This document shows positions 25,216 to 36,600 of a stretch of DNA of 64,000 bases, piece after piece. This stretch comes from Sthenelais limicola. Its lineage: Eukaryota > Annelida > Polychaeta > Phyllodocida > Sigalionidae. The stretch's first letter is position 1. Every line of letters begins with the position of its first letter. A program made the position numbers and the translations under genes. The stretch is from the NCBI GenBank assembly GCA_942159475.1, contig OW804094.1, forward strand, positions 24,102,366 to 24,166,365, read 5' to 3'. Under the pieces are notes generated by a model. That model was not told where the DNA came from, did not search any database, and worked only from the letters and a program-made list of their open reading frames with translations.

Positions 25216-25470
25216 AGGATTTTGAGATATCATCATATTTGAGAAGATGAGATCATGCTGATTCTAATGGTAGTAAACACTATAGGACATCTAAGTAGTG
25301 TTTCTATATTTTAAGTTTGATATCTTTATTTTTGAAGAAAAAAGTTGTTAATATTTTTGGGAGGATAATTACTAATAAAGTATCTAAATATACTCCATAA
25401 GATGACCTTAGAAATGCATGGATATATTTAATACATTGCCTTGAAATTTCGTACATGTATTAATATTATT
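25216..25470 (+). mobile_element. Family B internal fragment
   Basis: Matches the left-central part of family B (GATTTTGAGATATCATCATA onward) without termini. Confidence -1.
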
Positions 25471-25866
25471 AGAAGTTTTAAATGATAGAGTGCATGAAAT
25501 CGGAAATAATCTTTTTTGGAGTGTATTCCTCTTTAAAATTGTTCAAACAAACATTATTGAGTATTTGTACATTTTTTGTGCAACGCATGAACGTGTGAGA
25601 AGTACTTTAAAATAAGTAGGTCACTGTGACCTCAATTCTTGTAGAAGTGGCACCTATGTAGGCTGTGACGTCACAGGGGTAACGCTGTATGGGGGGTCAG
25701 CTCTGCCTGCATGGTTTAACGTATATTAATTTTTACACTATCTGTATAGCTATTCTTTGGCTGAATTCCACAACATGCCAACTATGTGCATAGTTGTACG
25801 ATGTAGCAAGTCTCTCTCTCCCTTCTTCTCTATCTCTATTTCCTGGGTATGACCATAAACTGCCTC

Positions 25867-26192
25867 CCTCTCAGCGCTCCTGCCCTTGATATAACCATAT
25901 TAAATGTGTTGATAAGGGCGTAAAGCAACCAATCTCACTCACTCACTCCCTCTCAGCTCTCCCGCCCTTGATATAACCATATTAAATGTGTTGATAAGGG
26001 CGTAAAGCAACCAATCTCACTCACTCATTCACTCTCAGCTCTCCCGCCCTTGATATAACCATATTAAATGTGTTGATAAGGGCGTAAAGCAACCAATCTC
26101 ACTCACTCACTCACTCTCAGCTCTCCCGCCCTTGATATAGCCATATTAAATGTGTTGATAAGGGCGTAAAGCAATCAATCTCACTCACTCAC
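25867..26192. repeat. Tandem repeat, four 82-bp units
   Basis: GCCCTTGATATA recurs at 25882, 25964, 26046 and 26128, exactly 82 bp apart. Each unit contains complementary GCCCTT and AAGGGC arms and ends in CACTCACTCACTC. The unit resembles the ends of mollusc interspersed repeats, from general familiarity. Confidence -1.
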
Positions 26193-26789
26193 TGTTAATT
26201 ATTTCGGGTCGAAATAAGTATGTTAGAGTCAAATTAAAGTATCATTAAAAACTCTTACGTGGGACCTAAAGGAATAAAAAAAAGGGAGGGCTGTCCGAAT
26301 TTGTCTCTGGTTTAGGACGGTCTGGACACAGGGCGTAAATAATAATAAGCACATAAAACCTGATTGGACCAATAAATTCGCTTAATTTTTATCATTTAAT
26401 CTAGAGATAAAGTGAGCTTTCTGTGTGCGAAAGATGGGGCTTCTATGAATACACAAAGCTGTACTACAGCATGGTCGAACATTTGACACTTTCACACTCC
26501 CATATATCGCTCACCCATGCTCTAGGGCTTTGTTTTCACACCTTTGAACGCTACTGCAAAACACATGGCATGGGTTGTACATGTACATTTATACATTGTT
26601 ATATAGTTATACAGTTATACATTGATTCTACTTTAGAAAAATGTATAACGTTGGTAGTAAATTAAAGATTTTAGGGCCCTTTGGGTCTGAAATAGTCATT
26701 TTTTTTCTGGAAGGTGGTTTTTTAAAAAAAAAAAAAAGTTACCACCCCTAGTTTTCAGCCAGATAAATCGGAAACACCTATTTTTTTTG

Positions 26790-26868
26790 CCTAGTATTGA
26801 CCAAATTACAGCCTAATTTTGAAGGCGTTTAATGTTTACAGCTGCCAAATTTTCTGAAAATCTGACCC
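26790..26868 (-). mobile_element. Family A fragment
   Basis: Right-hand part of a minus-oriented copy ending CTGACCC, with an internal deletion. Confidence -1.
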
Positions 26869-27639
26869 ATCTACCATATTATACAATATTCATTGCCTGG
26901 GCCTTGGAGTTCAATGTCTGTGCCATTGTTACGGAAATATAAGTTCTGCACCTGCAGAAATGATTCGTATTTGTAAGGTAGATTTTGAACTTTGAGCTTT
27001 GTACTAAAAAGAACTGTTTAGTTAAAAATGTTGACCAAACCAAATATCAAATTTTAATATCAAACAGATCTAAATTAGCTGAATAAAAAGAGATCTTATT
27101 GTTGGGGATACAAATTGAATATCTTGGATTTATATATAGGACTTTTATTCCGAATAGACAATACATGACAAATGAATAATAGCCTATGCGCCTATAGGTA
27201 AAGCAGGTCTCCCAGGCAAACCAAACATAATAAACTTAAAAGCGAATGTACAATGATAATTTGTAATAGATCAGAATTTGAACCTAAAAAAATACGTCAA
27301 TATACAAGCGGCTATAGCTATACCTATGAAAAGTAATCATCCAAAGACATCTTGTAATCTGATAGACGGAGTTTCATTTTGCCAATTTTGGAAGATGTAT
27401 GTATGTATAGTTTTCTATTTCTGGAAGCGTACACTTTTAATAACATATCAAAATTTGACACACAAAACCATAGATCGGTCCTGAGGGCCGCCTTTGGAAA
27501 AAATGGAGTTACGTTATTAAACAGATACAGTAGTAGTTGATAGATAGATAAATGCAGCAACTACATTAAAATATGACAAACTAATAAAAAATAAAGGTGG
27601 GTGTTTGGTAGTTGACCTAGGTCTAAAGCAGTCATTTAT

Positions 27640-27849
27640 GGGTTAGATTTCCAGAAAATATACAATCTACAGTTCTATACACCTGTCAAATTCTACTAAA
27701 TTAGAGTAAAAAATGATAATTACTGAGTATATCTGAGTGTATTCTGCATTGTATTCATTCAGTATTTTGAACCTAAGTTTAGTCTTAAATTTTGGTTATT
27801 TGAGAGGATTGGTGAAGGCGAATCGCACCTTTTTTTGAAAATCTGACCC
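27640..27849 (+). mobile_element. Family A element, subtype 2, 210 bp
   Basis: Both termini present (GGGTTAG, CTGACCC), with about 25 bp missing inside. Flanks TTAT and ATAT differ at one base. Confidence -1.
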
Positions 27850-27886
27850 ATATATTCGCTAACCAGGAAGTTTCCGCCATGTATCT

Positions 27887-28028
27887 TGGTCAGATTTTTG
27901 GAAAATGTCAATTCAACTTCGATAATCTTCTCAAATAACCTAAATTTTAGACGATAATATAGTTCAAAATACAGTTCAACCAAGCCAAACAGATTGCTAG
28001 AATCAATACAATGCCAAATATTCTCTGC
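27887..28028 (-). mobile_element. Family A element, right-truncated
   Basis: Left terminus TTGGTCAG and about 140 bp of a minus-oriented copy, then unrelated sequence. Confidence -1.
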
Positions 28029-28522
28029 CAATTTATGTGCCTATGCAGGCAAAGCAGGTATTCTAGGCAAACCAAACATGTCCAAACCAAACCAAAAACA
28101 TGTCAATAATTAAGCGGCTATAGCTGGAACCTACCAACGAGAAGTACTCAAACTAGGATATCTGCCAATTTGGGAAGATGGGTGCTTGGTAGTTCACCTA
28201 GGCCCGAAGCAGTCATTTATATTTACTCTTATATTTCCCTGATATATAAATATGACCCATATTCATGGTATGGACACCTGATTCTGTTTGTTTGTGTCAT
28301 TGCCACGGAGGTTTCCCGCGCCAAGGCATTCCCTAGCCGGTCGCGGTCATGTTCGTACCTAGAAATTTTTCTTTTCCTGAATAAAATATTTGGGCGGTCA
28401 CATTAGCCGTCACCTCTAGCTCCATTAATGTGTTTTGTTTATTGTGTTTCTATGATAAACTTCAAGCAATTCAAAACAAGGCCTTGTGCTTAGTTAACAA
28501 GTTAAACACTAACACAAAATGC

Positions 28523-28894
28523 AAAAATTGGATTTTCAGATACTATCATATTCGAGAAGATGAGATCAAGCCGGTTTCAATGACTGTAAATATGAAGCAC
28601 ATCTAAGAAATGTTTCTATATTTCAAGTTTGGCATTTCTATTCATTTATGATTTGCAATATCTTTCGGTCGACAATTACTAGTAAAGAAGTTAAATATAC
28701 TCCAAAGGATGACCTAAGAAATGCAAGGATATATTTAATCCACATTCTCGGGGTTTAGGACATGTATTCCGGCTATACTACAAACATCTAACCCCCAAAA
28801 GATGATAACATTCACACGAAAAGATTATTTGAATGAATCACATTGAGAAATATCTTTTTTCCGACTTGTGACTCATTTCCATGAAAGACCTCAC
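28523..28894 (+). mobile_element. Family B element, left-truncated
   Basis: Body and right terminus of family B, ending GACCTCAC. Confidence -1.
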
Positions 28895-29031
28895 ATATTT
28901 GCTAGTATTAATCTCATCAAAATTATCATATAGGGATAAGGATACACAAGGCTTACGGAGGCTATTATTTAGCATTGTCAATGATTTTCCGCCATGGGCT
29001 GTTAGGTGCGATCCTACTGCTATTACTATAG

Positions 29032-29266
29032 GGTTCAGATTTTCAGAAAATGTACAATTGGCAGCTATACACATTTAGTAACTTCTCCTAAATTAGACTG
29101 AAAAATGAAGAATACCGGGTATATCTGAATATATTAGGTATCGCATTGATTTATAATATCAGTTCTGTTATGTTAAACTGCATTTTGAAGCGCATTTTTG
29201 TCTTAAATATGGGTTATTTGAGAGAATTGGTGAAGGTAAATTGTACATTTTCGGAAAATCTGACCC
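29032..29266 (+). mobile_element. Family A element, subtype 2, 235 bp
   Basis: ATAG on both sides (29028-29031, 29267-29270), a clear 4-bp duplication. Confidence -1.
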
Positions 29267-29496
29267 ATAGAAGGAAAGGAGTGGTGCATGAGTAAAGGTG
29301 GGAAAAAGCCTCTTGACACTAATGACTAATAGAGGATTTGCATGTGCCATTGCGCATGTCTGTCACAGTGCATGCTGGGGTGGATTCTGATGAAATCTGA
29401 CATACAAACATTTCGCAACATTTTTATCGAAAATTGAAAACATATTTTCACCAATATCATAGCTTTTATAAATGAGGCATGAAAACCAAATTCACA

Positions 29497-29651
29497 AAGG
29501 GAAAGATGGAGGCTTGTGTTATGTAAACGTGTACATAACACATCAAAACTGACATTAGAGCATTGATAATTATTCCATGCAGAACATGGCATGATTTCTG
29601 TACGACTTTGCGAATCCAGATTCAAAATGGCGTCTATGCAAGTCCCCTATT
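29497..29651 (-). repeat. Dispersed repeat family C, copy 2
   Basis: Inverted relative to 3778-3966; shares GGGAAAGATGGAGGCTTGTG with the copy at 59206. Confidence -1.
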
Positions 29652-29850
29652 ACAATACTGTTATGATTGGATAAGGCACAGCTACACCTGGCGGCTAGAT
29701 ATGTGAACGAATCACAGGCGCCACCTGGTCTTCTCCGCACCTCACTACTCATACTCATACCCGTCACTTCCTCTTGGACGTTCCAGCGGGCATGACCTCC
29801 CTTCACCTTAGTTTACAAAACTACCGTTATGCCGCTATATAATGGACTAC

Positions 29851-30059
29851 CAACCTTCACCAATCTTCTCAAATAACCCAAATTTCAAACGAAAGAACAG
29901 GTTCAGAATACAGTTCAACCTAACCAAACAGATTGCTAGAAACAATGCAATGCCGAATATTCTCAAATTTACCTAGTATTGACCAACTTGCACCTTAATT
30001 TAGCAGAATTTACTAAATGTATACAGCTGCTAATTGTACATTTTCTGAAATTCTGACCC
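29851..30059 (-). mobile_element. Family A element, left-truncated
   Basis: Lacks the left terminus; the right terminus CTGACCC is intact. Confidence -1.
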
Positions 30060-30687
30060 ATATGTTCTTTCCACCTCTCCCACCCTTCTTACTATTTTTA
30101 TTTTTTACAAAATGTATTGGACAAGTTTCACATTAACGTGATAGTTGTCATTGCCAAGGAAAACTTTACTTGGAAGGCTACATCTATGATGTTAATACTC
30201 TGTTAAATGTTAATGTTAAATGTTAATATTTTATATATTAAATGTTAATATTTCAATACTCTAAATATTTAATTAACAATAACAATTATTAATATTCAGT
30301 TCTCTATGCACAGGTCAAATATACAGCGCCTCCACCTGGAGGTAGTTAACTAACTACTTTCAATCAATACCAGAGTGTAATTTTAGTACTCTAAACATTA
30401 TATCAGTTAAACTAAGCTCTAACCGTACATAGTTCTAGATTCAGTACAATGCCTCCACCTGGTGGTATTATCAATAACTATGATCTATTAATTTCCAGGG
30501 TGAGAGGTAATCCAGATCTTACAGGATTATCATCATATTTTATGTTAATATATAATACATAATTACCCGAACTTCATATTTTTGTAATATTTTTGTGGGC
30601 ATCTAAAATACATAATGGAACAATCGCGGATAAAACACCTCAAGGTCAATATAAATCACTGTAGGTTGGTAGTATCAATTACCATAT

Positions 30688-30920
30688 GGGTCCAATATTC
30701 AGAAAATGTACAATTGGCAGCTCTATACATTAAGGAAATTCTGCTAATTTGGCTGAAAATGATGAATACCGGGTATATCTGAGTATAATCTGTATCACAT
30801 TGATTTAATGTATCAGTTCTGTTATGTTAAACTGCATTTTGACAATCATTTTTGTCTTAAATGTGGGTTATTTGAGAGGATTGGTAAAGCTGAATTGTAC
30901 ATTTTCTGAAAATCTGAACC
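30688..30920 (+). mobile_element. Family A element, subtype 2, 233 bp
   Basis: ATAT on both sides; termini slightly decayed. Confidence -1.
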
Positions 30921-31306
30921 ATATACTGACTTCATAGAAGCCTCAGTTCTTATTAGCTCACTATCTCTTTCTTTCCTCCCTCGCTCACTTTCCTTCGGGC
31001 TAATTATCTCTTCATTTTGAATTCTATTTCTTTTATCATTTCGATATACTGTTATTCTCTATGTTCAAGAGATTAATCACGCCCATAGATGAGGCTACCT
31101 AGAATCTATACATTAAGGGCCTACCTGATCTACGTGTGGACAATACCACATCACAATACCTTATGTCATAATTTATTTAGAATTTAAATTACATATACAG
31201 CAACATCATATCTGATTCAAAAAGAAATATTCTCCAAAGCCATGTCTCCATCTCCTATGTTCGGGAGGTTGCAGTTATGGTGTTAATCAAGGTAATAGGT
31301 ATATAA

Positions 31307-31541
31307 GAATTAGATTTTCAAAAAATGTACAATTCAACTTCACAAATCCTCTCAAATAACCCAAATTTCAGACGAAAATAAAGTTCAAAATAACGTTCAA
31401 CCTAACCAAACAGATTGCTAGAATCAATGCAATGCCGAATATACTCGAACTTACCTAGTATTGACCACATTGCAGCCTAATTTAGCAGAGTTTACTAAAT
31501 GTGTACAGCTGCCAATTGTACATTTTCTGAAAATCTGACCC
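31307..31541 (-). mobile_element. Family A element, 235 bp
   Basis: Left terminus decayed (GAATTAG). Flanks ATAA and ATAT. It ends 112 bp before the first LTR element. Confidence -1.
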
Positions 31542-31652
31542 ATATAGAGATTGTTAACACTCAGGCGTACACCTGATTCCCTCTCTTCTTACCATATCAT
31601 ACACAATATACTTGTCATCTTATTCAGAGATCTCGCACTCAGGAGTATACCT

Positions 31653-32275
31653 TGTCACGAACGATAAATGCCAATATCGCATTACATAAGATTACATAAT
31701 ATTACATAAGGATATGGCATAAATTAGCATTAATTATTAAATATGATTATATCATATTACCAACATTAGGAATAAACTGATAGACTAGTACAAGTCTAGG
31801 TAACTAGTTGGGCAATATCCCACTAGGGGTCCACCAAGGACCAACATGGTAATTATGTGGGTTGACCCAATTAAGGTAACACCTGATTGGTAGATTACAT
31901 CATTGGTCAGCTCTGCAGGAGACTGAGCCAGATATTTACATACCTTATCCTATTGGTGTAACATAAGCGACCCCCTGTGGTCAAATTAGGTATACTCATG
32001 ATTATTGGATAATGCAAATGAAGGTAAATATATGTATGATGATTGGTTATTAATTACGCATGCGCACGCATGCGCACTGACATGTATGATGATATATAAA
32101 CCCATGTTTCTCTTAATAAAAGTTATGTCTAAACAGGACAAACCTCTGCTCTTCTTATTACATAATTCTAGGCTATACTTAGCCTAGCCTCTTATTAATT
32201 CTACATCCACATTCTCAGGGATTCTAGCTAGCTCTACCATCGACACAGATCCCTCGGAGAATAGTGATTGTATCA
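31653..32275 (+). repeat. Element 1 5' LTR, 623 bp
   Basis: Begins TGTCACGAACG and ends GATTGTATCA. It contains a TATA-like TATATAAA (32093-32100), AATAAA (32115-32120) and two abutting CGCATGCGCA decamers near 32058. Confidence -1.
32093..32100 (+). promoter_or_regulatory. TATA box of element 1 LTR
   Basis: TATATAAA, followed after about 15 bp by AATAAA. The position fits a promoter and poly(A) signal around the R region. Confidence -1.
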
Positions 32276-32277
32276 AA

Positions 32278-32295
32278 TGGTGGAAAACCTAAATA
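32278..32295 (+). other. Putative primer-binding site of element 1
   Basis: TGGTGGAAAACC begins 2 bp after the LTR. TGG complements a tRNA CCA end, but I cannot match it to a particular tRNA. Confidence -1.
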
Positions 32296-32443
32296 GTTAA
32301 ACCTGGCGACACATACCCTACGTAACAGGGTAGTTACCAAGGTTAGCCCGAAGAAGAGAAAGTATAAGAGGAAGGATCCTGCTCAACGATATCGTGAACC
32401 AAACAAATTTGAAAATATAGCTCTACAATTCCATCATATCAAC

Positions 32444-33652
32444 ATGAACGAAGCAGAAATAGCAGAAGCTCGAAGGGTACTCGACCAGGCTATTAATGAC
32501 AGACTTCGCGAACAACTCCTGGAGAGAGAGCCAGACCTGGCCCAGAGGATTCAACGAGGGATAGACGCGGCTTTCCGAGCAGGCCGCCCCGAGGAACCTC
32601 CACAGCCGGCCAACGCTCAGCTCGCTCAAGCTCTGGTAGCGATGAGGGCTCAGGACCCCAACTTGAGAAAACCAGAAGTGTTTAAGGGACCTACATTGAC
32701 TGTAAATACGGCCCAATTCCTGGAAGGATACCACCACTATATCACGCAGGCCTATCTTAACGACCAGCCAGCTCTAGCCCGATATTTATCTACATATTTA
32801 GATGGGAAAGCGAGGCAGTGGTATGAACGATATATACGCATCCCAGCGAATGATAGGAACAATTACCGAGCGATATCAGACGCCATGATAGCTTATTTTC
32901 GGCCAGATGAGAGAAATCTCCGAATTACCCAAGTGAGAAAACAGGGTAAGACAGAAACGGTAGAGGATTATTCCTTATACCTACGTGATATAATATCTGC
33001 TAGAGCTATAAATGAGGACGGAGCTATAGAAAAGCTCATAGAGGGGCTACGTCCAAATCTTGCCCCGATTGTTCTGGCACAAAACCCAGTCACCTACGAC
33101 GCGGCGGTTAAATCCGCAAAGACAGCAGAAGCCAGTGAGAAGTCTAGGAAAGACCCAGCCTTAGACACAAGTGAATTGTCAGCCATCCTCGCAAAGACAT
33201 GTGCTGATTTAACTAAATCACACAAAGAAGAGATCAAATCACTCCATGACAAAATTGATATGTTATCCAAACAGAAGGAGGAGCCTAAGGTAGCCGCAAC
33301 AGAAACAGTCCAGGCCATGGATCAGGACCAAGGACAGGGCGGCAACGGGCGCGGCCGAGGCAGAGGCCGAGGAAGAGGCCGCTGGAACGGCAACAAGCGC
33401 GGACGAGGAGGCAATTGGAGAGGCAAAGGAAAGGGTAATTGGAATAATCAAGGAAACCAGAACAACCAAGATTGGAATAATCAGGGAAACCAAAACAACC
33501 AAGGATGGAATGGTGGCTGGAACAATGGCTACCAGCAGCCCCAATACCAGAATCAGCAAGGGAATTCTGGGATGAACGACCAACTTATGGCTGAGTTTCA
33601 GCAATTTCTACAGTACAGACAACAGGGAAACGGCAATCACCAGGCTTATTAG
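32444..33652 (+). CDS. gag: Element 1 Gag, 402 aa
   Basis: Structural capsid protein of the element. Residues of about 90-220 resemble the retrotransposon gag capsid domain, with a KARQWYERYI-like helix and a VEDYSLYLRD segment. The C-terminal third is unusual: an RG-rich block (GRGRGRGRGR) and then repeated NNQGNQNNQ units. No CCHC zinc knuckle is present, so RNA binding may rest on the basic RG region, as in Gags of the Drosophila gypsy type (family knowledge). The ATG is the first in the frame after the leader. The stop TAG at 33650-33652 is bypassed by a likely -1 shift into pol. Confidence -1.
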   Translation: MNEAEIAEARRVLDQAINDRLREQLLEREPDLAQRIQRGIDAAFRAGRPEEPPQPANAQLAQALVAMRAQDPNLRKPEVFKGPTLTVNTAQFLEGYHHYITQAYLNDQPALARYLSTYLDGKARQWYERYIRIPANDRNNYRAISDAMIAYFRPDERNLRITQVRKQGKTETVEDYSLYLRDIISARAINEDGAIEKLIEGLRPNLAPIVLAQNPVTYDAAVKSAKTAEASEKSRKDPALDTSELSAILAKTCADLTKSHKEEIKSLHDKIDMLSKQKEEPKVAATETVQAMDQDQGQGGNGRGRGRGRGRGRWNGNKRGRGGNWRGKGKGNWNNQGNQNNQDWNNQGNQNNQGWNGGWNNGYQQPQYQNQQGNSGMNDQLMAEFQQFLQYRQQGNGNHQAY

Positions 33653-36600
33653 GGCCAATTGGACCTGGTGCAAAACTCTCTGTCGGGCAAGAGACTTTAC
33701 CAAATGGTAAAAAGAACATTCCCATGGACTTTGATACGGATAACGATGATAGTGTGCCTATTTGTTATGATATTGAAAAGATATTTACGACGGACACAGG
33801 CAAGAAGGTTGAGGACAATGCAACAATAACTCTCAAGCAAACCAGCGAGATAGGTAAGACAATTCCCATATCTGCTATTATTGAAAACGGTTGTCTAAGA
33901 ATTATAGGTTATAAATTAGATATTCCAGCTCTTGTGGACACAGGAGCTTCAGTTTCAGCAATAAACGACCGCCTACTAGTGCGATGTTCTCAAAGGGAAT
34001 TTGTTAAAACTAAGCGTATTACCTGGAAAATTTATGTAGCTGATGGAGGGGTTGTGCATGTCAAAAGGTTAGCAACGCTAGAATTTAATATTCAGGGTAG
34101 CAAGTTCACCCATCATTTTGCTGTTATACCTAATCTCAACAGGCCAGTCATACTTGGATGTGATTTCTTTAGAAAATACAAGGCACACATCAATTTTGAA
34201 ATAGATCCTTCTCCCGAGCACATGCCGGTGAGAGCTATAAAAGCGGTAACAATACCCCCACATTCCGAGTATGCAGTTACAGGTGAAATAACCTCGATCT
34301 ACGATATCAATGAGGATGGTATCGTAGACAATATGAATAGAAGGGTGACAGTACCCTTCATCGTACAAAGAAGTATGGTAAGACCGTGTGAAAATAACAG
34401 GCATCCAGTAGTCTTATTAAACACAGCCTCTAGCCCATATAAAATATACAAGGGTCAGATTTTAGGGCTTTTCACTAAGGTAAAGGAAAACGAAATTTCC
34501 AAGGTACCTGAGGCTTTAAAACAAACTATCGATTCTATCAATAATGTCCAGTCAAGCGGTGCTGACGGACAACAATCAAGATTGGATGAGTCATTTTCAG
34601 ATTCTGACGCCGATTCAGATATTGAAATTAATGAATTCTCCAATATCTCAATCGATTCCACCCCAAACGTATCTCCATCATCGGTGTTAGACAGTAGGGG
34701 AAAGGAAAGATTGAAGAAAATTCTTGATAAATATAATGACGTTTTTGTAGGTCCGGACAACAAACTAGGGGTAACAAAATTGTACGAACACTCGTTACAT
34801 ATGAAGCCGGACACTACACCATGCCATATGTTACCTTTTAGAACAACACTCGAGAAAGCCCAAGCATTTGATGAAGTTTGTGATAAATTGGAAGCTCAAG
34901 GAGTAATTGAGGAAACAAGGACAGGTCCCTGGTCAAGCCGATCATTTTTAGTTCAAAAATCGGATGGTGGCCAGAGGTTAGTTACAGATTTCAGGTATGT
35001 TAACGCTCACCTGATAAATCAAGCCCTAATTTCCCCAAGAGCAGACGAATCGTTAGAATATGTCGGCGATCTACGTCCCACTATCTTCAGCAAACTAGAC
35101 GCCCAACAAGGGTTCCATCAAATTTCCTTAGAAGAAAAATCCCGAGATATCACAGCCTTTTGCTCATACAGTAAAAAGTATAGATATAAAGTACTTCCGA
35201 TGGGTCTAAAAACTTCCCCGCAGGCCTTTTGCGCATTGGTAACAATGATCTTAAATAAGCTTCAGTATAAATGTGCAATTCCATACCTGGACGACCTTTT
35301 GATTCTATCTAAAACTAAGGAAGATCACTTTAGGGATTTGAGCAATGTCTTTCAGGCTTTAAGGGAAGGAGGACTAAAGCTCAAACGCAGAAAATGCGAA
35401 TTCTTCTTAGACAGGATCAATTTCCTGGGTATGGTAGTGACCCCACAAGGTATACAGCCATGCCCAGAGAAAATTGAGGCCTTACGTTCTTTTCCTAGAC
35501 CAAAGACAGTCAGTCAAGTAAGATCATTCAATGGATTATGTCAATTTTTCAAGAGATTTATAAAGGATTTTAGTACAATAATCACACCCCTATACGCTCT
35601 CACAAAAGCCAACTCCAAATTCCAATGGGATAAGGCTTGTGAAAATGCCTTCAACAGCATGAAAAGAGCGATATGCGAGGATGCATTACTACACTATCCT
35701 AACTTTGACAAACAATTCATTCTAGCATGTGACGCTTCTAACATATCAGTGGGATCCGTGTTATCCCAGATGGATGATCAGGGCTTAATTAGACCCGTTG
35801 CATTTGCTGGCCGATGTCTGAGGAAACATGAAATGAATTATAATACCACGGAAAAAGAACTATTAGCGGTAGTCTACTCTGTACTTCATTTTCGGCATTA
35901 TTTGGAAGGCAGAGAATTCAAACTATACACAGACCACGCCGCTTTAATACCCCTTCTCACAAACAAACAAAACAAAAATCGTATGGCACGTTGGGCGCTG
36001 GAAATCCAGCAATTTTCCTTTCAAATACACCATATCAAAGGTCAGAACAACATAGGACCTGATGTTTTATCTAGAAGGGCATACACAGAGAAGGAAGCAA
36101 TGACTTCCCTTCCCCCAAAAGCAAAAAGGATTAGGGTAGCTACAAGAGTCAACTTTGGTAGGACGCAGCAGGAGAAAACTTTCTCAACCAGCGATCCACC
36201 AATACTTGTCAAAAACCTTAACGAAGCAAAGAAAGGTATCTTGAAACATGACTCAACTCATCACATTTATTGTGATTGCGAATTATCTTGGTGTCAGGAG
36301 AATCCTACAAACAATTACAACCCGATTTTGACTTCAAACCTGGACCTGAAGATTCCAAGGTGGTTATACCCAGCAAATCACCCGAATTTTTCAGAAAAAC
36401 CACTGATTAAGACAAACTCAGACTATGAGAGTGCTGGTATAACCAAGTTACACCAACAACCTTTCTTGACACCAGATATCCTAAACGAAATACAAGTTTC
36501 AAAAGAAAGCACCTTAGGCAAGCTAAATCCTATGGCGCCCGAATTTATCCCAAATAGAATTGACGCCATAGAACTCAGTGCTATAGAGCGACGGGAAAAT

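Larger units (their letters stand above)
21004..31652. other. Gene-free repeat-rich interval
   Basis: No coding sequence recognised on either strand. It holds the family A and B copies listed separately, an 82-bp tandem repeat, a perfect hairpin, a family C repeat and C/G homopolymer runs near 24720-24760. Confidence -1.

Noticed and set aside
25867..26192. CRISPR-like array
   Set aside because: Contiguous tandem units with no unique spacers, in an animal genome.
32005..32187. 60-residue ORF in the LTR of element 1, repeated at 42719-42901
   Set aside because: It starts at a non-ATG codon, spans promoter and poly(A) motifs, and is repeated only because the LTR is.
33263..33604. 113-residue minus-strand ORF opposite gag
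   Set aside because: Low-complexity Val/Ser/Ala shadow of the RG and NNQ codons.
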